NCBI RefSeq assembly: GCF_014489535.1
Contig: NZ_CP060783.1
Coordinates: 1 to 64,000 of the forward strand
DNA length: 64,000 nucleotides
DNA from: Diaphorobacter aerolatus
GTDB lineage: Bacteria; Pseudomonadota; Gammaproteobacteria; Burkholderiales; Burkholderiaceae_C
Reading direction: 5' to 3'
A model generated the notes under the pieces. The model saw nothing but the letters and a program-made list of their open reading frames with translations. It searched no databases and had not been told where the DNA came from. The position numbers and the translations under genes were made by a program. Every line of letters starts with the position of its first letter. Position 1 is the first letter of the stretch. Shown one piece after another: positions 18,313-27,700 of the stretch.

Positions 18313-18969
18313 TCAATGGATGGCTGCGGGGTCGTCGAAGACGCCGGTTTGATGGAAGGTGTCGCCCCAGAGCGGGTGCCTCATGTCGAGCGTGAAGCGG
18401 AACTGGCCCGGGCCCACGTCCTGATGGGAGACGCGGCAGGTGCCTGGCGTCATCCACGCGGGAATCGCGATGCGCAATCCCCGTACCAGCAAAAAATAGC
18501 CACGGCTCTCGAACACCAGAGCGCCATCCGCTTCCACGCGCACGTCGAGGTGCATCGACAGTCCGCCTGAAGTGCATTCCTCCAGCGATCCATCGGGGCC
18601 GAGGCGCTTGGTCGAACGCACGCGCTGGTTGCCCAGCACGCGCTCCCAGACGACGCCGCCCGCGCCGTCGTTGCGCACGTTCACGCTGGCCGCTACGGCC
18701 TGCTTTTGTGACGCGGCGAGCGGGCTGCCGAGCAGCGCGGCGGCCATGCCGAAGAGACGGCCCATGCGCGAGGCCTTGAGCTCCATGCTGCCGCGGTAGG
18801 TGACGTCCGCGTGGCCGGCCGCAAAGCGTCTGCGGATCGCGGGCGACAGGCGGTTCCATGCGGCCTCGCCGACGAGGGCCGACAGGTCAAGGGCGGAGTG
18901 AGGGCTTGCGCGGCCCGAGCCGTTCAGCCGGTCGGTACGGGATGCGATGGAGCGGTGCAGGGTGTTCAT
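18313..18969 (-). CDS. DUF4166 domain-containing protein
   Basis: This 218-residue protein matches what I know of the DUF4166 family: RLSPAIRRRFAAGHADVTYRGSM near the N-terminus, then beta-rich segments such as VWERVLGNQRVRSTKRLGPD and LVFESRGYFLLVRGLRIAIP. The biochemical role of the family is unknown. DUF4166 domains also occur fused to oxidoreductase domains, consistent with the neighbouring epimerase gene. There is no signal peptide. The ATG at 18969 is the only conventional start in the first ~40 codons, and it lies immediately downstream of a strong sigma-54-like promoter sequence. Confidence 0.72.
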   Translation of the reverse strand: MNTLHRSIASRTDRLNGSGRASPHSALDLSALVGEAAWNRLSPAIRRRFAAGHADVTYRGSMELKASRMGRLFGMAAALLGSPLAASQKQAVAASVNVRNDGAGGVVWERVLGNQRVRSTKRLGPDGSLEECTSGGLSMHLDVRVEADGALVFESRGYFLLVRGLRIAIPAWMTPGTCRVSHQDVGPGQFRFTLDMRHPLWGDTFHQTGVFDDPAAIH

Positions 18970-18980
18970 GCACAGGGATG

Positions 18981-18996
18981 TGCAGCATCCGTGCCA
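18981..18996 (-). promoter_or_regulatory. Near-consensus sigma-54 (-24/-12) promoter
   Basis: On the minus strand the sequence is tggcacggatgctgca. The sigma-54 consensus is TGGCACG-N4-TTGCW, so only one conserved base differs (C for the first T of the -12 box), and the GG to GC spacing is exact. It points towards the DUF4166/epimerase genes, and the adjacent operon encodes a sigma-54-dependent activator. A difficulty is that the predicted transcription start (about 18970) is one base before the annotated ATG, leaving no room for a ribosome site. Confidence 0.5.
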
Positions 18997-19095
18997 ATCG
19001 CCAAGCGGTTGATTTGTTTGGGGTTTTTATTTTGATTGTCAACGCTGGATACAGGAGCATTGGCGCAGGCGTCAACGCCGTTTACAGTGCAGGCC

Positions 19096-20937
19096 ATGGC
19101 CATTCACGTTGCATTGCTGCTAACCCTGCTCGAAACGCTTTCGCTGAGCGTGGTTCTTCTGGTCTGGGCCAAGCAGGTGCAGGGCGCGCGCCTGCTGGTG
19201 GTGTTTCTGGCCGGCGTGGCGACCTGGATCATCGGCAACGAGCTGCCGAACTGGTTCGGCATCGAGACCGCGCCGCTTGCGATGGCATTGCTGTCCACGG
19301 TGCCGTTGACGTCGGCGGCGTTTCTGCATTTCTGCCTGATCTTCTGCCACTCGCCGATCAATCGGCGCTGGATCTATGCGGCCTATGGAGGCGCGGGGCT
19401 TGCGACCGTGCACGCCTTGCTGCGTTCACCGGGCCGGTTCGAGCACTTTCCGCCGTTCACGGGCATAGAGTGGGTGGTGGTGCCCAACCATGTGGGGTGG
19501 GTGACCAGTCTGGTCTGGGCCTGTCTGGCCGCGCTCGGCATCGTGGTGCTGATGATGGCCTTTTTGCATGCGGCCTCGGCGCAGCGACGGCGTCAGATCG
19601 CGGCGGTCGCGATCTCGTGCGGCTGGGGCCTCGTGGCGATGTCGGGCTATGCGTTTGCGGCGCTGAAGATCCCTGTCTATCCATGGCAGGTGCTGGCGGC
19701 GCCGGCCTATCCGGTGATTCTGGTCTACGGCATTTTGCGGTATCGGGTGTTCGTCGCCAACGTCTGGGCGCGGCGCGCGCTGGCGTCGGCGATTCTGATC
19801 GCGCTTGGCGTGCTGGTCGTGCCGCTGGCGGTGTTGCTGCCCTTCGAATCGCGCTGGGTGGTGGCGATTGCGGTGGCCGCCGTCACGCTGGCGTTGCGCG
19901 GGCCGGTGTGGAGCTTTGCCTCGCGCCTCGTCTATCCGGGCGGCATGCCTTCCGCCGACGATCTGCGGGGCTGGCGTGGGCAACTCAGCCAGGCGGGTTC
20001 GCTTGAGGATCTTGCCAGCACCGCGCAGGCGCTGTTGTCGCGACGCATGGGCATGGAGATTCTGGTGCGTGTTGAGCGCGAGGCGACCCTTGCTCTCGGC
20101 AGTGATGCGGGCACAGGCAATGAGCCGCAACCGACGCTGCTGTGCAAACCGGCAAGCTCCGGCGACTGGCACACGCAACTGCTGGGCTTTGGCGAAGCGC
20201 CGCCGGGCCAGCGTCATCTGGCCGAGTTGTTCGGCAGCATTCTGGCCGACGCCGCGGCTTCCGTGGAGCGCGCCGAGCAGGCCCGCCAGCGCGAACGCGA
20301 AACGCAATTGCAGGCACGCCTGGCCGAACTCGGCTCGCTCGCCACGACGGTGGCGCACGACCTGCGCAATCCGCTCAACATCATTGCGATGGCGGTGGCG
20401 ATGACGCCGCAGGACACGCGGCAAGAGGTGGGCGAGCAGATCGCGCGCATCTCGCGCCTCACCGAAGACCTGCTCGACTACGCCAAGCCATGGCAGATCC
20501 ATGCGGCGCCGACCGATATTGCGGCGCGTGTGAAAAGCCTCATCCGCCGCATGCCGCAAGTGGAGCTGGGGCAGGGTCTCGACGGCGCACTCAATGCGCG
20601 GCTCGACCCGGCGCGCTTCGACCAGGCGGTGATCAACCTGCTGACCAATGCCCGCCAGTCGGCCGCGAGCCAGCGCGTCATGGTTGACGCCGAGCGCACG
20701 CAGGACGCCGTGCTGCTGCATGTCTGCGACGACGGCTCGGGCATTCCCGCCGATCTGCGCGAGCGGCTGTTCGAGCCATTTGCATCGCGCAGCCCGGGCG
20801 GTACGGGGCTTGGGCTTGCCATCGTCGCGCGCATCATGTCGGCGCATGGCGGCACGGCCACGTTGACCGAGCGCGCGCCCTGGCGCACCTGCTTCACGCT
20901 GAGCTTTCCCACGACCGAGAACACGAGCGCACCATGA
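19096..20937 (+). CDS. Membrane sensor histidine kinase
   Basis: This sensor kinase has about 613 residues from the ATG at 19096; an in-frame TTG at 19036 is an alternative but has no ribosome site. The N-terminal ~235 residues contain seven or so hydrophobic helices in a row, resembling the 7TM-type input module seen in some kinases. A cytoplasmic linker with a short coiled coil follows. The phosphoacceptor motif HDLRNPL has its His at about residue 421. The ATPase has QAVINLLTNARQSA (N box), DDGSGIP (G1) and GGTGLGLAI (G2). The stop overlaps the start of the response regulator gene by four bases, marking a cognate pair. The signal is unknown. Confidence 0.88.
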   Translation: MAIHVALLLTLLETLSLSVVLLVWAKQVQGARLLVVFLAGVATWIIGNELPNWFGIETAPLAMALLSTVPLTSAAFLHFCLIFCHSPINRRWIYAAYGGAGLATVHALLRSPGRFEHFPPFTGIEWVVVPNHVGWVTSLVWACLAALGIVVLMMAFLHAASAQRRRQIAAVAISCGWGLVAMSGYAFAALKIPVYPWQVLAAPAYPVILVYGILRYRVFVANVWARRALASAILIALGVLVVPLAVLLPFESRWVVAIAVAAVTLALRGPVWSFASRLVYPGGMPSADDLRGWRGQLSQAGSLEDLASTAQALLSRRMGMEILVRVEREATLALGSDAGTGNEPQPTLLCKPASSGDWHTQLLGFGEAPPGQRHLAELFGSILADAAASVERAEQARQRERETQLQARLAELGSLATTVAHDLRNPLNIIAMAVAMTPQDTRQEVGEQIARISRLTEDLLDYAKPWQIHAAPTDIAARVKSLIRRMPQVELGQGLDGALNARLDPARFDQAVINLLTNARQSAASQRVMVDAERTQDAVLLHVCDDGSGIPADLRERLFEPFASRSPGGTGLGLAIVARIMSAHGGTATLTERAPWRTCFTLSFPTTENTSAP

Positions 20938-22339
20938 CCTCGACCCATGCAGCCACGACAACACCTACGGGTCACATTCTTCTGGTCGATGACGAACCGG
21001 CGTATCAGCGGCTCGGCGCATCGTTTCTGCGCCAGCTTGGCTACCGGGTGTCCGTCGCGGGCGATGCCGATGAGGCGCTGCAGTCCTTCGAGAGCGATAC
21101 GCCGCAGGTTGTGCTGCTCGATCTCGCGATGCCGCCGAGCATGGATCCAGAGGCCGGGCTGTCGCTGATTCCACGCTTTGCATCCGCCGTCGTCGTGGTG
21201 CTCAGCGGACATGGTGACCGCGACATTGCGTTGCGCGCGGTCGAGCTGGGCGTCTGGGATTTTCTCGTCAAGCCCATCGATCCCGAGATGCTGCGCGTGG
21301 TGGTCATGCGCGCCATGCACAAGGCGCGCCTCGATGCCGAGGTGCGCGAGCTGCGCTGCGCCAAGAGTGGTGGCGATCCTGACGAAATGGGGTTGATTGG
21401 ACAGACTCCCGCGATGCAGCAACTGCGCGCCATGGTGCGCCGCGTGGGGGCCACGTCGGTCAATCTGATCGTGCTTGGCCCGACTGGAACCGGCAAGGAA
21501 CTGGTGGCGCGCGCCTTGCATCAATGCAGCGCCCGGCATGCCGGGCCGTTCGCGATCATCCATTGCGGAGCGCTGTCCGCCGAACTGCTGGAGAGCGAGT
21601 TGTTCGGGCATCTCAAGGGCAGCTTCACCGGCGCGCACCGCGATCAGCAGGGGCTGGTGGAGACCGCGCACGGCGGCACGCTGTTTCTGGACGAGGTGGG
21701 CGAGATGCCAACGCTCATGCAGGTCAAGCTGCTGCGCTTTTTGCAGGAGGGCACCTTCATGCCGGTCGGCGGTCGGCAGGAGAAAAAGGCCGACGTGCGC
21801 GTGGTGGCCGCGACCCATCGCGATCTCGAAGCCATGGTGCGCGAGGGCAGCTTTCGCGAAGACCTTTACTACCGTTTGAAGGGCATGGTGCTGCGCACGC
21901 CCGCGCTGGCCGATCGCGGCGCGGATGTCCCCTTGCTGGCCGCGCGGTTCCTGCACGGTGTGACGCCGCAGGCGCGCTTCAGCGCCGATGCGCTGCAATG
22001 GCTGCAAACGCGCGAGTGGCCGGGCAATGTGCGGGAGTTGAAGGCGGTGGTGGAGTCGGCGGGAGCGCTGATCCTGCCGAGAGTTCGAGCGTCGATGCCG
22101 ATCTGCTGCGCTTTGCGAGCGGCGAGAGCACCCAGTTGCCCGAACTGGTACACGACACCGCCGAGGCGCAGAAGCACGAGCCGCCCGGCAGCATGGACGC
22201 CGCGCTGCTCGAACTTGAAACGCGGATGATCCGCGAAGCCATGGCGCAGTCTGGCGGCAATCAGTCCGAGGCGGCGCGCGTGCTTGGCATCTCGCGCGTC
22301 GGGCTGATCAAGAAGCTCACGCGCCTCGGGCTCAGATAG
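20934..22339 (+). CDS. NtrC-family sigma-54-dependent response regulator, one frameshift
   Basis: The repaired protein is about 468 residues. A receiver domain comes first (HILLVDDEP; phosphoacceptor Asp63 in LLDLAMPP). The AAA+ domain has Walker A GPTGTGKE at 182-189, the sigma-54 contact loop GSFTGA at 229-234, Walker B GGTLFLDE at 247-254 and FREDLYYRL. A Fis-type helix-turn-helix (NQSEAARVLGISRVGLIKKL) ends it. The contact loop is usually GAFTGA, so the Ser is a variant. The frame breaks at 22077-22078, where one extra C joins AGALILP to ESSSVDADLL. It overlaps the kinase gene and probably activates a sigma-54 promoter nearby. Confidence 0.88.
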
Positions 22340-23546
22340 CGCGTTGTTCCTGCTGTCTGAGCTTGCGGCTTTGCAGGCCAAGCAGCACCAGCACGATGGC
22401 TACGAGCGGCAGCATGCCGACGTTGATGCCGTTCCAGCCGACGGTGTGCAGCAACTGGCCGGAGCCGAACGAGGCGATTGCCACCGTGCCGAACACCAGA
22501 AAGTCGTTGAGCGCCTGAACCTTGGCGCGCTCGGCGGGGCGGTAGCACTCGGTGACCAGCGAGGTCGCGCCGATGAAGCCGAAATTCCAGCCGACGCCCA
22601 GCAGCACCAGCGCGCCCCAGAAGTGAAACAGATCAAGCCCGAGCAGCGCCATCACCCCTGCCGCGCCAATCATCACGAGACCCACCGAGGTGATCGTGCG
22701 GTTGCCGAAACGGTTGATCAGTTTGCCGGTGACAAAGCTCGGCGCAAACATCGACAGCACATGCCACTGGATGCCCAGCGCCGCTTCGCCGACGGTATGG
22801 CCGCAGCCGACCATCGCCATCGGCGCGGCGGTCATGAGAAACGCCATCAGGCCGTAGCTGACCACGCCGACTGCGGCGGCGACGATGAACCTCGGCGTCT
22901 TCACGATCTCGGCAAGCGGCCTGGCTTCGCCCGCCACCACCTTGGCCTGGGTCCTGGGCAAGCGCAGGCAGGCCAGGATCGGCAGCGCCAGCAGGGCGAG
23001 CGCGGCCTGCCCGTAAAAACTGCCTGCGAAGGGCGTGCCGGGCAGTGCGTCGCGCGTCCAGATCACGATCTGCGGGCCGATGATGCCCGCGATCAACCCG
23101 CCGATCATGATGCGCGAGATGGCGCGCGCCTGCACGGCCGAGTCACCCATCACCGCGTCGGCCGCCGCAAACCGGTAGCTCTGCACGCAGGCCGCATAAA
23201 AGCCCGAAAACGCGGTGCCGATGCAGAACAGCACAAAGTCCGACTGCGCGATCCCCTGCGCCGCGACCGCTCCGGAGACGGCCCCCATCAGCGCGCCGAT
23301 CATGTAGGTGAAGCGCCGCCCCATGCGATGCATGAGCCACGCGGCGGGCAGGGTGCACAGCGCGAGCGTGAGCTGGTACAGGCTCACCGGCAAGGTGGCC
23401 GCCGAGGGGTTGGTCGAGAGCTGCTGGCCCACCAGCCCGCCGAGCGAAATGATGATTGGCGGGGACGCACCGCCAAGCGACTGCGCGGCGATCAGCAAAC
23501 CCAGATTGCGGCCTTCGCTGGATTTTTCGGTTGCGGGTGCTGTCAT
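22332..23546 (-). CDS. Major facilitator superfamily transporter
   Basis: This 404-residue secondary transporter has about 12 predicted membrane helices. The loop between helices 2 and 3 reads LMHRMGRRFTYMIGALMGAV, a good match to the MFS signature, and FVTGKLINRFGNRTITSVGL is its counterpart in the second half. The ATG at 23546 is chosen; one four codons upstream is possible. The substrate cannot be predicted. It overlaps the end of the convergent response-regulator gene by eight bases. Confidence 0.85.
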   Translation of the reverse strand: MTAPATEKSSEGRNLGLLIAAQSLGGASPPIIISLGGLVGQQLSTNPSAATLPVSLYQLTLALCTLPAAWLMHRMGRRFTYMIGALMGAVSGAVAAQGIAQSDFVLFCIGTAFSGFYAACVQSYRFAAADAVMGDSAVQARAISRIMIGGLIAGIIGPQIVIWTRDALPGTPFAGSFYGQAALALLALPILACLRLPRTQAKVVAGEARPLAEIVKTPRFIVAAAVGVVSYGLMAFLMTAAPMAMVGCGHTVGEAALGIQWHVLSMFAPSFVTGKLINRFGNRTITSVGLVMIGAAGVMALLGLDLFHFWGALVLLGVGWNFGFIGATSLVTECYRPAERAKVQALNDFLVFGTVAIASFGSGQLLHTVGWNGINVGMLPLVAIVLVLLGLQSRKLRQQEQRAI

Positions 23547-23580
23547 GTTGTCTCGCATGGCTTGTGGCTACGTGCCGGCC

Positions 23581-24576
23581 TCATGTCTGTCGAACCGAGA
23601 TTTCCTCGATCTGATGCTTCTCGCCCTTGCGCAACACGATCCGCGCGCGCCCGCGTGTGGGCTCGATGTTGTCCAGCAGGTTGGGCAGGTTGATCTGCTG
23701 CCAGATGCCGCGCGCCACCTGCGTGGCCTCGCTCTCGCTCAGATCCTTGTAGTGATGGAAGTACGAGGTCTCGCGCTGGAACACGGTGCGCTGCAGTTTG
23801 AGAAAGCGCTCGATGTACCAGCGCTCGATCAGCGTCGATTCGGCGTCGAGATAGATCGAGAAATCAAAGAAATCCGATGCCACCGCCGCAGCGATGTTCT
23901 TGGTCTGAAGCACGTTGAGACCTTCGAAGATCAGGATGTCGGGCCGGTTCACGGTCTCGAATTCGTCGGGCACGACGTCGTAGGCCTCGTGCGAATAGAC
24001 CGGCACCTTGAGTCCCGATTTGCCGGATTTGACGGCTGAGAGAAACTCCAGCATGGCGGGCAGATCGTAGCTGTCGGGAAAGCCCTTGCGGCCCATGAGC
24101 GCGCGCTCCTGCAGCTCGCGCGTGGGGTAGAGAAAACCATCGGTGGTCACCAGTTCCACGCGGCGGCCCGGCACGGCGGTGGATAGCACCGCGCGCAGCA
24201 AGCGTGCAAACGTACTCTTGCCCACGGCCACGCTGCCCGCGACGCCGATCACATAGGGCGTTGCCGCAATCGGGCTGCCGAGGTCGATGCCGCCGCTGTA
24301 CACGATGCGGCTGAGTTCGTGCGCGGCGCGGATGTGCGCGTTGATGAAGCGTGTGAGCGGCAGAAAGATTTCTTCGACTTCGATCTGCAGCGCCGGATCG
24401 TTGACGCCGCCCAGCATCTCGATGCTCGCGCGCGACGGAACCTGGTCATCGGGGCTTCTGAGCGCCGCCCACTGGCTGCGGTCGAAGATCACATAGGGCG
24501 GTTCCACGCGCGGCGGCGTGACTGCGGTGTGAAGCGGTGACGTGAACGAGGGGCGAAGAGCGGGCGATGAGTTCAA
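23581..24576 (-). CDS. coaA: Type I pantothenate kinase CoaA
   Basis: CoaA phosphorylates pantothenate, the first step of coenzyme A synthesis. The P loop GVAGSVAVGKSTFARLL, VELVTTDGFLYPTREL and PDILIFEGLNVLQ are characteristic of type I enzymes. The proposed start is a TTG at 24576, preceded at a suitable distance by cagaggtg, and gives 331 residues. The only in-frame upstream ATG (24651) would add 25 residues unlike any CoaA. The C-terminus ends with RIVLRKGEKHQIEEISVRQ. It is divergent from hrpA. Confidence 0.9.
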   Translation of the reverse strand: MNSSPALRPSFTSPLHTAVTPPRVEPPYVIFDRSQWAALRSPDDQVPSRASIEMLGGVNDPALQIEVEEIFLPLTRFINAHIRAAHELSRIVYSGGIDLGSPIAATPYVIGVAGSVAVGKSTFARLLRAVLSTAVPGRRVELVTTDGFLYPTRELQERALMGRKGFPDSYDLPAMLEFLSAVKSGKSGLKVPVYSHEAYDVVPDEFETVNRPDILIFEGLNVLQTKNIAAAVASDFFDFSIYLDAESTLIERWYIERFLKLQRTVFQRETSYFHHYKDLSESEATQVARGIWQQINLPNLLDNIEPTRGRARIVLRKGEKHQIEEISVRQT

Positions 24577-24731
24577 TGGTGCACCTCTGGGAGGTTTGTC
24601 TCTGCAGTCCTGCCGGACGCCGCAGCGTCGCGCGATGGCGCTATTGTGCATTGGAGTGCGGGCCGCAGCGAAAAGATGTCAAAACCGTGACGCAGGTGCC
24701 GCGCAGGGCTGCAAACCGTGCAAGACGGAAA

Positions 24732-27700
24732 ATGAACCGGCACGGGAAGGAAATGAACGACGCTGGGATAATCGCGAACCTTATGCCTTTGCAGATCACG
24801 TTTCCCGAATCCCTTCCCGTTTCCGCCCGCCGTGAAGAAATCATGGAGGCCATGGACCGTCACCAGGTCATCATCGTTTGTGGAGAGACCGGTTCGGGCA
24901 AGACCACGCAGCTTCCCAAGATCGCGCTGGCGCTCGGACGTGGCAAGGTCAACGCGGTACCCGACGAGAAGGGCAACGTGCGCGGCCATCTGATCGGGCA
25001 CACGCAGCCGCGCCGGATTGCCGCGTCATCGGTGGCCAAGCGCATTGCCGAAGAACTCAACACGCCGCCGGGCGAGGTGGTCGGCTACAAGGTGCGGTTT
25101 CAGGACACGCTGCAAAAGGGCGCGTCCGTCAAGCTGATGACCGACGGCATCCTGCTGGCCGAGACGCAGACCGATCCGCTGCTCAAGGCCTACGACACGC
25201 TGATCATCGACGAGGCGCATGAGCGCAGCCTGAACATCGATTTTCTGCTCGGCTACATCAAGCAGATTCTGCCCAAGCGTCCCGATCTGAAGGTGGTGGT
25301 GACCTCGGCCACCATCGACGCCGACCGCTTTGCAAGGCACTTCGAGAACAGGAACGGGCCCGCGCCGGTGATCATGGTTTCGGGCCGCACCTTTCCGGTG
25401 GAGATGCGTTATCGGCCGTTCGAGGAGAAAAAGGATTTCGATCTCAACGACGCGATTGCCGATGGCGTGGACGAGTTGTGGGCCGGCGGCAAGGGCGGCG
25501 ACATCTTGGTGTTCCTGCCCGGAGAGCGCGAGATCCGCGAGGCAGCGGACCATCTGCGCAAGCATCTGCAGCACTCGCCCGTGCTGCGCAATGCCGAGGT
25601 GCTGCCGCTGTTCTCGCGGCTCTCGCAGGCGGAGCAGGAACGCATCTTCGATGGTCACACGGGCCGCCGCATCGTGCTGGCCACCAATGTGGCCGAGACC
25701 TCGCTCACGGTGCCGGGCATTCGTTATGTGATCGACGCGGGCACGGCGCGTGTCAAACGGTATTCGTTTCGCAGCAAGGTCGAGCAATTGCTGGTCGAGC
25801 CGATCAGTCAGGCGGCTGCCAATCAGCGCGCGGGGCGTTGTGGCCGCGTGGCCAACGGCATCTGCATTCGCCTGTATGACGAGGCCGATTTCGAATCACG
25901 CACGCGCTTCACCGATCCCGAAATTTTGCGCTCGTCGCTGGCGGGGGTGATTCTTCGCATGAAGTCGCTCGGTCTGGGTGACGTGGTGCATTTCCCGTTT
26001 CTCGAATCGCCCTCGGGCCGCGCGATTGCCGATGGCTACCAACTGCTGGCCGAACTGGGCGCCGTCGATGATCGCGGGCAGTTGCTGCCCATGGGCAAGG
26101 AGCTGGCGCGCCTGCCGCTCGACCCGCGCGTGGGCCGCATGATTCTCGAAGCGCGTGAGCGCGGCGCGCTGGCCGAGGTGCTGATCATCGCATCGGCGCT
26201 CAGCGTTCAGGATGTGCGTGATCGCCCCATGGAGGCGCAGCAGCAGGCCGATCAGCAGCACGCGAAGTTCGACGATGAAAAAAGCGAATTCAGCGGCTAT
26301 CTGCGACTGTGGAAATGGCTGGACGACGCGCGCGGCGGCAAGGTGGTGGCCAGGACGCGCAAGGAATTGGCGGCGGCGCACGCCGCGCCCAAGGCGCTGG
26401 GCCGCAATGCGGCGTTTCTGCCCGTGGCGCAGCGCTCCGTCTCGCCCTCGACTGCTCACCCACTCCCGCCAGCCGCAGCGGGCAGCGCTGAGGGTCAGCA
26501 GGATGGTGGCGGGGCGACTCACAAGCTCAGCAATCGCCAGTGGGAGCAACTGCTGCGCCAGAACTTCATCAACATCCGGCGTGTGCGCGAGTGGCGCGAC
26601 ATCCATTCGCAACTGCTGACCGTGGTGAAGGAGCAGAAGTGGCAACTCAATGACGAGGCGGCCGGATACGAGCAGGTGCACAAGTCCATGCTGTCGGGAC
26701 TGCTCGGCAACGTGGGTTACAAGGGCGAGGAAAGCGACGCCTACCTGGGCTCGCACGGCATCAAGTTTCATGCGCATCCCGGTGCGCACCTGTCGAAAAA
26801 ACCGGGACGCTGGATCGTCGCGGCGGAGCAGGTCGAGACCTCGCGGCTTTACGGTCGCGGCATCGCCGCCATCGAGCCGCAATGGCTGGAGGAGGTGGGC
26901 GCGCATTTGCTGAGAAAGCAGATGCTTGATCCGCACTGGTCCAAGAAGCAGGCCGACGTGGTGGCGCTTGAGCGCGCGACTCTGTACGGCCTCGTGGTCT
27001 ACAACGGGCGGCGCGTGAGCTTTGGCCGCATCGACCCGCAGACCGCGCGCGAGCTGTTCATCCGTCAGGCGATGGTCGAGGGCGAGTGGGAGACGCACTG
27101 GCAGTTTCTCGCGGCCAACCTCAAGCTGGTCAAAAAGGTCGAGGAACTCGAGCACAAGAGCCGCCGCGCCGACGTGCTGGTGGACGATGAACTGATCTAC
27201 GCGTTCTACGACCAGCAATTGCCGCGCGACGTCTTCAGCGGCGCGAGCTTTGACAAGTGGTTTCGCAGCGAGTCGCGCGGCAACCCCGATCTGCTGCGTC
27301 TCTCGCGCGACGAACTGATGCGGCACGAGGCTGCAGGGATCACCACGCAGGCGTTTCCCAAGACCGTCAAGCTCGGCGGTGTGGATTGTGGCGCGCAGTA
27401 CCTGCACAGCCCGGGCGACGCGCGCGATGGCGTGACGGTGACCGTGCCGCTGTTCGTGCTCAATCAGGTCAGCGAGGAACGCGCCGAGTGGCTCGTGCCC
27501 GGCATGTTGAAGGACAAGATTCAGGCACTGCTCAAGAGCCTGCCGCAACGCCCGCGCAGCCGCTTTGTCCCGTTGCCGGAAAGCGCGCAACGTCTGGCCG
27601 ATCTGTTCAACACGCCCGAGCGATTCGGGCGCGATGGACTGATCGACACGCTGCTCAAGCAGGTGCGCGATGAAACCTCGCTTGACGTGAAACGCGCCGA

